From the NCBI GenBank assembly GCA_003240735.1, contig QFNE01000016.1, positions 1 to 62,866 on the forward strand: a stretch of DNA of 62,866 bases. The letters are read 5' to 3'. The translations under genes were made by a program, and so were the position numbers. The stretch's first letter is position 1; each line of letters opens with the position of its first letter. The notes beneath the pieces were generated by a model. It saw only the letters and a program-made list of their open reading frames with translations, was not told where the DNA came from and ran no database searches. Below, piece after piece: positions 31,967-38,528 of the stretch. Origin of the DNA: Paracoccus denitrificans (GTDB taxonomy: Bacteria > Pseudomonadota > Alphaproteobacteria > Rhodobacterales > Rhodobacteraceae).

Positions 31967-32175
31967 ACAGGGAAACCCGTAAAAAAGGCCCACAGAGCGG
32001 CCTCGGCCCGATCTGGGCGTATGGGCACCTTCGCGGCCCGTTTGCCCTGTTAACCCCCTGTTAGGATCGATCTGCGGCGCATTAGATCACCCTTCGACCG
32101 ACCGGGTTTGCAAATCCGTTGATTGAGACGGCGATGCGGGTCATGATCAGCCAACTGATGACCACCACCAGAAGG

Positions 32176-32198
32176 CCGGAACCGAGTTCCGGTCTTTT
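32176..32198 (+). terminator. Intrinsic terminator before protease/capsid genes
   Basis: CCGGAAC (32176-32182) pairs with GTTCCGG (32186-32192) across CGA, followed by TCTTTT. The 17-bp palindrome is nearly identical to that at 24794-24810. It lies in a 282-bp gap (31967-32248) that otherwise shows no convincing gene, between the gpG-like gene and the protease gene. Confidence 0.7.
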
Positions 32199-32248
32199 GC
32201 GTGCGCAGAGATGATTAAACCCATTCGGGACACTTACCCGGATGCACA

Positions 32249-33385
32249 ATGCCTCTCGACCAGACCACACCTTTGACAGCCCGCATCGAAGTATTTCGAC
32301 CCGGCACGTTCACTCCCATGGAGGGCGCGGCAATCACGTTCTCCGCCGCCGACCTGCGCGCGGTCGCCGACAGCTATGACTTTGCAACTGCGCCTGCGCC
32401 TATCGTCGTGGGGCATCCAAGTGCGGACGCCCCGGCGTATGGCTGGGTGGAAAGCTTCGACTACGACACGAAAGCTGACCGCCTGTTTGCCAACTTGCGC
32501 GACATCGATCCATCTTTCGCGGAGGCGGTGCGCACGGGTCGTTACCGGAAGGTTTCGATGGCGTATTTCTCGCCGGCACAGGGCCACAATCCGGTGCCAG
32601 GAACGTGGTATCCAAAACATCTGGGCTTTCTGGGCGGTGCTGCACCCGCTGTGTCCGGCCTGAAGAATGCCCACTTTTCAGGCGACGCAGGGGTGGTGTT
32701 CACTACCGCCTTCTGCGCACCCGGCATCGAGGAAGCGGCATCGCTTTTTCGCCGGATGCGCGATTTTCTGATCGACCGTTTTGGTCTCGAGGACGCTGAC
32801 GACGTCCTGCCCTCCTGGCAAATCGAATGGATGACGCAGTCCGGAGACGAGAGCCCGTCGTTCACCGCTCCCGCGGCAATCACTCCCGACTCTGAGCCTA
32901 AACCCGAACCCGAAAAGGAGCCCGCTGTGACCCAGCAGCCCGATCCGGCCTTCGCTGCTCGCGAAGCCGATATCACCGCCCGTGAGGCGCGCATTGCCGC
33001 GCGAGAGGCCGAACAGGCTCACGCCGACAACGCGTCGTTTGCTGAAAGCCTGGTTCAGGACGGCAAATTGTTGCCGGCGTCCAAAGAGAAGATCGTGGCG
33101 ATCCTCGACGCTCTGCCCACGCAGGCCTCGGTCAGCTTCGCTGCTGGCGAGGACAAGCTACCGCCCGCCGCTGCCCTGAAGCAGGTGCTGGAGGCGCAGC
33201 CGAGAATCGTCAGTTTCGGGGCGCTTGATCTGCCGGAAGGAGAGGGTGGGCCCAAGCCCGCAGTCTTCGCAGCCGACGGGAAGGCGGTCGATCCTGACGG
33301 GCTAGCCCGACATCAGAAGGCGCTGGACTATCAGCGCCAGCATCCCGGCACCGATTACATGGTCGCCGTGCGCGCCGTTTCCTGA
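32249..33385 (+). CDS. Capsid maturation protease with scaffold (Mu gpI-like)
   Basis: This 378-residue protein combines the Mu I-type head protease with a scaffold tail. The protease part is in the first ~140 residues: FRPGTFTPMEGAAITFSAADLRAVADSYD, APIVVGHPSADAPAYGWVESF, and RKVSMAYFSPAQGHNP...KHLGFLGGAAPAVSGL. The second half (residues ~210-300) is acidic and helical (AAREADITAREARIAAREAEQAHAD), typical of scaffold protein Z. In Mu the scaffold also starts from an internal site in the same frame; an ATG inside this region could allow the same. The following genes are decoration and major capsid. Confidence 0.9.
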   Translation: MPLDQTTPLTARIEVFRPGTFTPMEGAAITFSAADLRAVADSYDFATAPAPIVVGHPSADAPAYGWVESFDYDTKADRLFANLRDIDPSFAEAVRTGRYRKVSMAYFSPAQGHNPVPGTWYPKHLGFLGGAAPAVSGLKNAHFSGDAGVVFTTAFCAPGIEEAASLFRRMRDFLIDRFGLEDADDVLPSWQIEWMTQSGDESPSFTAPAAITPDSEPKPEPEKEPAVTQQPDPAFAAREADITAREARIAAREAEQAHADNASFAESLVQDGKLLPASKEKIVAILDALPTQASVSFAAGEDKLPPAAALKQVLEAQPRIVSFGALDLPEGEGGPKPAVFAADGKAVDPDGLARHQKALDYQRQHPGTDYMVAVRAVS

Positions 33386-33399
33386 CTGGAGCACATTCT

Positions 33400-33738
33400 A
33401 TGCAGTATTTTCAGGACGTCCTGACCGTCACGACCCAGAGTACGGGCTTTTTCGAAGCCTACGATCTGATTGGCTTCACTGGGGCAAAGGTTGCAGCAGA
33501 CGATGCCCCTGTCCTTGGTGCAGCCAAGCATCCAAACACTATGGTCGGTGATTTCGCGGCCATTATGGTCATTGGCACGGTGCGAGTCCGCGCCGTTGGT
33601 CCCGTCACCGTGGGCGCCAAGCTGATTTCAGCCGCGACAGGCGGGGTGAAGGTTGCGGGAGCCACGCCGGCCAATGCCTTCGCCACTGCCCTGACGGCCG
33701 CCGCTGATGGCGAGTTCGTCGACATCCTCATCCGTTAA
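33400..33738 (+). CDS. DUF2190-like capsid decoration protein
   Basis: This 112-residue protein is beta-rich and resembles DUF2190 capsid cement proteins: GAKVAADDAPVLGAAKHPNTMVGDFAAIMVIGTVRVRAVGPVTVGAKLISAATGGVKV. It lies between the protease/scaffold and the major capsid gene, the normal site for head decoration proteins. GGAG precedes the ATG. Residues near the end (ALTAAADGEFVDILIR) close the beta-tulip-like fold. Confidence 0.8.
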   Translation: MQYFQDVLTVTTQSTGFFEAYDLIGFTGAKVAADDAPVLGAAKHPNTMVGDFAAIMVIGTVRVRAVGPVTVGAKLISAATGGVKVAGATPANAFATALTAAADGEFVDILIR

Positions 33739-33750
33739 AGGAAGCCACCT

Positions 33751-34698
33751 ATGTCCCCTTTGAACACCCGTACCGCAGCCGTGATCGATCCAATCCTGTC
33801 GACCCACGCCCGCGGATATCGCAACAGCGAATTCATCTCCCATTTGGTCTTCCCGCGGGTCACCATTCCCAATCGGTCGATGCGTGTCGTTCGGTTCGGC
33901 AAAGAGTCGTTCCGTGCGATGAGCACTCGCCGTGCCCCCGGCGCAAACAAGAAACGCGTTCAGTACGGCTATGCGTCGGATCCAGTCTCCCTGGTACAAG
34001 ACGCGCTGGAAGGCGTGGTTCCGATCGAACATCAGGACGAAGCCGCGAGCGTCCCTGGGATCGATCTGGGTCAGGGCGCCATCGACATGGTGTTGAACAT
34101 CGTTGATCTGGGCCATGAGCTTGAGGCGGCGCAGATCGCGCGCAACGCGGCCAACTATGACAACAATCACAAGGTTGTTCTGACGCTGTCATCGCGCTGG
34201 ACCGACCCGAGCAGTGATCCGGCCGCGGATGTCGACGTGGCAAAGGAAGCGATCCGTCGCTCGATCGGCCGTTACCCGAACACGTTGACGCTGGGCCCGA
34301 GCGCCGCCGCCGCGCTGAAACGGCATCCGAAGATCAAAGAGCAGTTCAAGTATACGTCGAAAGAATCGATCACCACCGACATGCTGGCCGGCTATTTCGA
34401 CGTGAAGCGTGTGATTGTCGGAAAAGCCGTCTTCCTCGCCGAGAACGCTGCTGAAAACGCGATGGCCAGTGACGTCTGGGGCGACGACGCGATCTTGTCG
34501 TTCGTTCCCGAGGTCGGCGACAACTTCCAGGTGCCGTCGTACGGCTACACCTACGATCTGCGGGGCTATCCGCAAGTCGAGAAGCCTTATTTCGAACGCA
34601 GCAACGACAGCTGGATCTATCCGACCAAGGTCGAGCGACGCATCATCCTGACCGGCGCAGAAGGCGGGTTCCTGTTTCAGAACGCCGGGCAACGCTGA
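33751..34698 (+). CDS. Major capsid protein
   Basis: This 315-residue protein is the major head subunit of the HK97-fold type found in D3112/RcapMu-like phages. Family-like stretches are HARGYRNSEFISHLVFPRVTIPNRSMRVVRFGKESFR, the helical DVAKEAIRRSIGRYPNTLTLGPSAAAALKRHPKIKEQFKYTSKESITTDMLAGYFDVKRVIVG, and PSYGYTYDLRGYPQVEKPYFERSNDSWIYP. AAGGAAG precedes the ATG. It should be the most abundant late product. Confidence 0.9.
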   Translation: MSPLNTRTAAVIDPILSTHARGYRNSEFISHLVFPRVTIPNRSMRVVRFGKESFRAMSTRRAPGANKKRVQYGYASDPVSLVQDALEGVVPIEHQDEAASVPGIDLGQGAIDMVLNIVDLGHELEAAQIARNAANYDNNHKVVLTLSSRWTDPSSDPAADVDVAKEAIRRSIGRYPNTLTLGPSAAAALKRHPKIKEQFKYTSKESITTDMLAGYFDVKRVIVGKAVFLAENAAENAMASDVWGDDAILSFVPEVGDNFQVPSYGYTYDLRGYPQVEKPYFERSNDSWIYPTKVERRIILTGAEGGFLFQNAGQR

Positions 34699-35222
34699 TG
34701 GATGGGCGCATTGCAGTTCGGCTGATGAGCCCCGTCAAGATCGACGGAAAATGGCATGATGCGGACGACGAGGTCGCTGTACCGCCCGAAGTCGCACGGG
34801 ATTTGGCGAAAGCCGGCGCGGTCGCGTTCACTGATGGGGCGATCCTGACAGAGCTCGCCCCCGGCATGCCTGAATACGACAATGCTGTGAAAGACATGGC
34901 AAAGACCTTGGCCGACGCGGCCGTTCAGTCTGCTGTGGATCACGCGACCAATGCACTCGTGGTTGATCGGGACGCCGCACAGCTGAAGGCCGACGATCTG
35001 GAAAACCAGAACGCTCAGCTTCAGACCCGCGTCTCTATGCTGACAATTGACCTCGATGCGGCCCAGGCACGTGAGCAGGAACAGCAGCAGGAGGTGCTCC
35101 GGCTCCGCGCAGATCTTGCCTCTCTGGTGCAAGCCCGTGTCGGCGGCAACGAAGGCGCCGGGACAGATGCGTCCGTTCAGAAATCCAGCCGCAAGAAGAC
35201 AGTAACCGCCGATCAGGACTGA
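34698..35222 (+). CDS. Head-associated coiled-coil protein, hypothetical
   Basis: This 174-residue protein starts on the last base of the capsid stop (TGATG). The first ~60 residues form a small beta domain (RLMSPVKIDGKWHDADDEVAVPPEVARDLAKAGAVAF) seen in short phage head proteins. Residues ~85-150 form a coiled coil rich in A, Q, D and L (LKADDLENQNAQLQTRVSMLTIDLDAAQAREQEQQQEVL). Its function is unknown; position suggests head completion. Confidence 0.7.
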   Translation: MDGRIAVRLMSPVKIDGKWHDADDEVAVPPEVARDLAKAGAVAFTDGAILTELAPGMPEYDNAVKDMAKTLADAAVQSAVDHATNALVVDRDAAQLKADDLENQNAQLQTRVSMLTIDLDAAQAREQEQQQEVLRLRADLASLVQARVGGNEGAGTDASVQKSSRKKTVTADQD

Positions 35223-35261
35223 CTGCTCCGGCCGCGCGGGTGCAGGTCGCGGCGCAACTTT

Positions 35262-35285
35262 ACCGGGGCGGATCATCGCCCCGGT
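35262..35285 (+). other. Hairpin upstream of the GapR-like gene
   Basis: ACCGGGGCG (35262-35270) and CGCCCCGGT (35277-35285) form a perfect 9-bp stem with a 6-nt loop, 26 bp before the GapR-like gene. No T run follows. It may stabilise the capsid mRNA or reduce read-through. Confidence 0.5.
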
Positions 35286-35311
35286 CCCTCCATTTATCGG
35301 AAGCTCAAGTC

Positions 35312-35563
35312 ATGCAGGACGGACAATCCTATAACGTCGCCGCCGGAGAGCTGCGCCAGATCATTGAGCAGTACGAGCATCTGGATGCCGAACGCTTGGA
35401 CGTGTCCGAGCGTCAGAAAGAGCTGATGTCCGAGGCCAAAGCACGCGGTTATGACACCCGAGTTATTCGTAAAGTCTTGGCACGCCGGAAACGTGACCAA
35501 GGTGATATCGCTGAAGAGCAGGCGATCTTCGACATGTATCTCGCGGCCTTGGGAATGTCGTGA
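35312..35563 (+). CDS. GapR-like (DUF2312) DNA-binding protein
   Basis: This 83-residue protein matches the alphaproteobacterial GapR family: GELRQIIEQYEHLDAERLDVSERQKELMSEAKARGYDTRVIRKVLARRKRDQGDIAEEQAIFDMYLAALGM. GapR in Caulobacter encircles overtwisted DNA ahead of replication and transcription and stimulates topoisomerases. A copy inside the head operon of a phage is notable. The ATG at 35312 is chosen over an upstream in-frame start because the match begins here. The next gene starts in its stop region. Confidence 0.85.
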   Translation: MQDGQSYNVAAGELRQIIEQYEHLDAERLDVSERQKELMSEAKARGYDTRVIRKVLARRKRDQGDIAEEQAIFDMYLAALGMS

Positions 35564-35799
35564 TGGCAACCCGAAGCTCGCATTACGATGAAGCCATCGC
35601 TCTGTTCCGCAGTGCAGGAAAAGTGTCTCCCTCTTTTCTGGCGCGCAGGCTTGGTATCAGCCTGACCGCCTCCTACGCCATCGTCGGGCAGTTGGAACGA
35701 GACGGCTTGGTCACCCGCCAGCGTGCTGACGGACATCGTGACGTCACTGTCGACATCGTCGCCGGCCATTACGACCCTTCGGCGGATGCGGTGCAATGA
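35563..35799 (+). CDS. FtsK-gamma-like winged-helix protein
   Basis: This 78-residue protein is almost entirely a winged helix resembling the FtsK gamma domain: YDEAIALFRSAGKVSPSFLARRLGISLTASYAIVGQLERDGLVTRQRADGHRDV. FtsK gamma recognises oriented DNA sequences. Here there is no motor part, so it is probably a stand-alone regulator or a DNA-packaging accessory. ATG 35563 overlaps the GapR-like stop, and a GTG at 35560 is also possible. It overlaps the next gene by four bases. Confidence 0.72.
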   Translation: MATRSSHYDEAIALFRSAGKVSPSFLARRLGISLTASYAIVGQLERDGLVTRQRADGHRDVTVDIVAGHYDPSADAVQ

Positions 35800-36221
35800 C
35801 ATACGCAACACTCAACGCGTTGATTGATCGGGCCGGAGAAGCCGAAGTTCGACAAATTTCCGACCGTAGCCGCGCAGGTACGATTGACGCAGATGTTGTG
35901 GCCGCTGCGCTCGACGACGCGGACAATCTCATCAATGGTTATATCGGTGCCAAGTACGCGCTTCCTCTCCCGGGCGTCCCGGAACTGGTGAGAACGTGGG
36001 CGGTTTCGATCACGCGTTACGTTCTGCACCGCAATGGCGCGCCGGAAAATGTCGTTCAAGATTATCGGGACGCCATCGCAGCCCTCAAAGACGTGGCCCG
36101 TGGTTCGCTGGTCCTGCCGATTGCCGAAGGCGGCACGGCGCCAACAGCTGTCACCGGCAAAATCCTCGCCCACCATCGCAAACAGGTCTTTACCGAAGAC
36201 AAGCTGCGAGGCTGGCGCTGA
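35796..36221 (+). CDS. DUF1320 head-tail connector protein (Mu gp36-like)
   Basis: This 141-residue protein matches DUF1320: MTYATLNALIDRAGEAEVRQISDRSRAGTIDADVVAAALDDADNLINGYIGAKYALPLPGVPELVRTWAVSITRYVLHR, the classic gp36 amino half. Members form the adaptor ring below the portal. It overlaps the preceding gene (ATGA) and the next start by one base. Confidence 0.88.
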   Translation: MTYATLNALIDRAGEAEVRQISDRSRAGTIDADVVAAALDDADNLINGYIGAKYALPLPGVPELVRTWAVSITRYVLHRNGAPENVVQDYRDAIAALKDVARGSLVLPIAEGGTAPTAVTGKILAHHRKQVFTEDKLRGWR

Positions 36222-36661
36222 TGTTATCCGATATCCTGAAGCATCTTCGAGAAGTGCTCTCACAGGACAACACACCTCAAGTTGAGGTGGTCGAAGATAT
36301 CGATGCCTTGGCCGAGATCGTGGGAAGGCTTGAGAGCGGGGCCGTGATCATTGTGCCTTGGCGGGAACGCGCCAGCGCCAATCCACTGGCGTCGGGTGGG
36401 TTTCGTCAGCACATCGCCGTGCAGTTCTTAGCAGGCGTCGTCATTCGCACCTTTGACCAAATGATGGGCGAGGAGCGGGCTCTGCAATTCGATGAGCATC
36501 GGCGCAGGCTTGAGCGCGCGCTGGCGGGCTGGTCGCCTCCGGCTGCTGTCTCACCGTGTCAGCTGGTCGATGCTGAAAGCAGCCCGGTTTCCACGGGTGT
36601 CAGCATTTTCGTCCAAACTTGGGAAACAGCCCGCATCCTGACAGGAGAACAGACATCATGA
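36221..36661 (+). CDS. Tail terminator-like protein (Mu gp37-type)
   Basis: This 146-residue protein follows gp36, as gp37 does in Mu-like phages. It begins MLSDILKHLREVLSQ, then VVEDIDALAEIVGRLESGAVIIVPWRERASANPLASGGFRQHIAVQFLAGVVIRTFDQ. The pattern fits minor tail/terminator proteins with an alpha-beta fold. The ATG at 36221 is used because longer in-frame starts lie inside gp36. It ends overlapping the next gene by four bases. Confidence 0.72.
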   Translation: MLSDILKHLREVLSQDNTPQVEVVEDIDALAEIVGRLESGAVIIVPWRERASANPLASGGFRQHIAVQFLAGVVIRTFDQMMGEERALQFDEHRRRLERALAGWSPPAAVSPCQLVDAESSPVSTGVSIFVQTWETARILTGEQTS

Positions 36662-36849
36662 ATTCCGACATCCCCTCCTCCGGCGGCCGCTGGAGCCGCG
36701 ACTCGGTCACAGGCGCGCTGACGCCACTGGCAGACGCTGAGCCCGCTCCGGCGGCCGCCCAGCAGACTGATCCGGTCGAGCCAGTCTCGTCGGCCGAAAC
36801 CTTGAAGACCACAGCGCCAGCCGCTGACAGCCGTAAAGGAAACAAGTGA
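36658..36849 (+). CDS. Short hydrophilic phage protein (gp38/DUF2635-like)
   Basis: This 63-residue protein starts in the previous stop (ATGA). It contains GRWSRDSVTGALTPL, similar to short DUF2635-type proteins (RDPVTGxxLP pattern) found before the tail tube or sheath in Mu-like phages, followed by an A/P/T-rich disordered tail. Its role is unknown. Confidence 0.6.
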   Translation: MNSDIPSSGGRWSRDSVTGALTPLADAEPAPAAAQQTDPVEPVSSAETLKTTAPAADSRKGNK

Positions 36850-37775
36850 TGGGCATCCGCCTCGCCAACAAACTGGCCATTCTGCACAAGCTTGAAACGA
36901 CCTATGGCGTTTCGGCCGCGCCTGCAGCGGCCAACGCCCTGCTGGTGACCAACCCGCAGATGACGCCGCTGGAAGGGGAAGAGGTCAGCCGCGACCTGCT
37001 CTTGCCGTATCTGGGCAATCAGGGCGTCATTTTGACGGGCAAGTACGCCTCGATCGAATTTGACGTCGAGATCGCCGGTGCCGGCACTGCCGGAACGGCA
37101 CCCAAATACGGCAGCCTGCTTCGCATCTGCGGAATGGCGGAGGTTGTCCAGGCCGGCACCAGCGTGACCTACTCCATCGTCGAGGACGCGCAGGAGAGCG
37201 GGACGCTGTTTTTCAACCAGGACGGCGTGCAGCACATCATGCTGGGCTGCCGTGGCACGGTTACTGCCAACTTTGCCCCGAAGCAGATCCCGAAGTACCG
37301 TTTCAAGTTGACCGGCCTGCTGGGGACGGTGACAGACGCCCCGCTGCCGTTGGTCAGTCAGGCAGGGTGGACGGCGCCGGTCGAATCCAGCAGCGCCAAC
37401 ACGACACTGACGCTGCACGGAATTCCGAGCGTCGCAGAAAGCCTGTCGCTCGATCTTGGCAACACTGTGACTCCGCGGTTCCTGATCGGCTCGGAAGGCA
37501 TCATCATCTCTGATCGCAAATCGACTGGGAACGCCGTTCTCGAAGCCCGTCTCGTTCAGGAGGCCGATTGGTTCGGCAAAGCGATCAGTCGCACCCGTGG
37601 CGCCCTTTCACTGACGCACGGGAAGACTGCCGGGAACATCGTTCAGTTCAGTGCGCCGGCCGTTGAGATCGGCAAACCCAACCAGGGCGAGACTGACAAG
37701 ATCGTCAACCTCACCCTTCCTCTGTCGCTCTGCCCGGTCACCGGCCGCGACGAACTCAGCATCGTCGTGAAGTGA
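36849..37775 (+). CDS. Major tail tube protein
   Basis: This 308-residue protein is the tail tube subunit of a non-contractile tail. Features are LAILHKLETTYGVSAAPAAANALLVTNPQMTPLEGEEVSRDLLLPYLGNQGVILTGKYASIEFDVEIAGAGTAGTAPKYGSLLRICG, seen in B3/RcapMu-like tube proteins, and a carboxy Ig-like part. The absence of any sheath gene supports siphovirus morphology. The ATG at 36849 gives MGIRLANK; a GTG codon lies directly before it. It is followed by the tail chaperone pair. Confidence 0.87.
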   Translation: MGIRLANKLAILHKLETTYGVSAAPAAANALLVTNPQMTPLEGEEVSRDLLLPYLGNQGVILTGKYASIEFDVEIAGAGTAGTAPKYGSLLRICGMAEVVQAGTSVTYSIVEDAQESGTLFFNQDGVQHIMLGCRGTVTANFAPKQIPKYRFKLTGLLGTVTDAPLPLVSQAGWTAPVESSSANTTLTLHGIPSVAESLSLDLGNTVTPRFLIGSEGIIISDRKSTGNAVLEARLVQEADWFGKAISRTRGALSLTHGKTAGNIVQFSAPAVEIGKPNQGETDKIVNLTLPLSLCPVTGRDELSIVVK

Positions 37776-37782
37776 GGTAAAA

Positions 37783-38157
37783 ATGCAGTTCAAGCTGGCC
37801 AAAACGCATCGCTACTGGTGGCCGGTCACCGTGCGTGTACCTGACCCTGACAACGCAGGCGGTTTCATCGAACAGCAGCTCAAGCTGCAGTTCGAGCCGC
37901 AACCTCGCGACGAGGCCATCGCGGCCCAGGAGCATCTGGCCACTCTCAAAACTGTGCGTGAAGCAGTGGATCATGAGGTGGCGCAAACCCTTCGAGCTGT
38001 CCGGAACTGGGATGGGGTCGTGGATGAAGCCGGTGACCCGGTTACGTTCAGCACGTCTGCGTTCGAGGCAGCCCTGCAGCACAGCTGGTTCAGGAATGCG
38101 GTCTCCCAGGCAATTGCCGACAGTCTGAACGGCGAAGAGGCGCGACTGGGAAACTGA
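37783..38157 (+). CDS. Tail assembly chaperone G (upstream part of G/GT frameshift pair)
   Basis: This 124-residue protein sits between tail tube and tape measure, where lambda-like and Mu-like siphophages encode tail assembly chaperones. The sequence MQFKLAKTHRYWWPVTVRVPDPDNAGGFIEQQLKLQFEPQPRDEA is typical of G-type proteins. The last codons are CTG GGA AAC TGA, containing the slippery heptamer GGGAAAC (38148-38154) directly before the stop. Most ribosomes would make G; a fraction would shift -1 and make a 248-residue G-T fusion. Confidence 0.85.
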   Translation: MQFKLAKTHRYWWPVTVRVPDPDNAGGFIEQQLKLQFEPQPRDEAIAAQEHLATLKTVREAVDHEVAQTLRAVRNWDGVVDEAGDPVTFSTSAFEAALQHSWFRNAVSQAIADSLNGEEARLGN

Positions 38158-38199
38158 GGGCGGCGGCGCGTCAGTGGGCATTCACGCGCATGGGCCGCC
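38148..38199 (+). other. Programmed -1 ribosomal frameshift signal (GGGAAAC plus stem-loop)
   Basis: GGGAAAC (38148-38154) is in the correct register (G-GGA-AAC) for tandem -1 slippage. Four bases later GGCGGC (38159-38164) can pair with GCCGCC (38194-38199), enclosing GCGCGT (38166-38171) paired with ACGCGC (38184-38189), about 12 GC-rich pairs. After the slip the frame reads CTG AGG GCG and continues open through the DUF1799 gene. The arrangement matches lambda G/GT (GGGAAAG). Confidence 0.85.
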
Positions 38200-38528
38200 T
38201 TGATCAGTCGAAAGCGGCGACCGTCGACGACGACGTGGCCGCGCAGTTTGCAGCCATGGGAGTTCAGGTGGCTGTCGACCACCCCACTGATGACGGGATT
38301 TTCGAGGTGATGTTGACGAATGCAGACACGATCAAGGCTTGGCTCGCCTCCAGTACGCAGTGGCGCGTTGTCGCCGGTGCTCAGGCGCTGATCTGGCTCG
38401 GCCTCGATTATGTCGGGGTCGACGTCGTTTTGCGTCGGCTGAAGCTGAATGATCCAGATGAAGTCTTCACCGACCTCCAATTGATGGAAGACGAGGCACT
38501 GGCGGCATTCGGTGAGTGTGCGCCATGA
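38190..38528 (+). CDS. DUF1799 protein, T part of the tail chaperone fusion
   Basis: This 112-residue frame encodes a DUF1799-type protein: GRLDQSKAATVDDDVAAQFAAMGV, FEVMLTNADTIKAWLASSTQWRVV, GLDYVGVDVVLRR. An ATG exists at 38190 but has no ribosome site and lies inside the frameshift stem-loop. The frame is open upstream to 38154 and beyond (LRAAARQWAFTR precedes it), so it is probably made mainly as a G-T fusion from 37783. The T part in lambda binds the tape measure protein, whose gene begins in this stop codon. Confidence 0.8.
   Translation: MGRLDQSKAATVDDDVAAQFAAMGVQVAVDHPTDDGIFEVMLTNADTIKAWLASSTQWRVVAGAQALIWLGLDYVGVDVVLRRLKLNDPDEVFTDLQLMEDEALAAFGECAP

Noticed and set aside
31963..32064. 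A 33-codon frame starting in the gpG-like stop (ATGA).
   Set aside because: Very short, with no motif; kept as non-coding.
32090..32130. A tRNA T-arm-like stretch (GGGTTTGCAAATCC) in the gap before the protease gene.
   Set aside because: No cloverleaf can be built around it.
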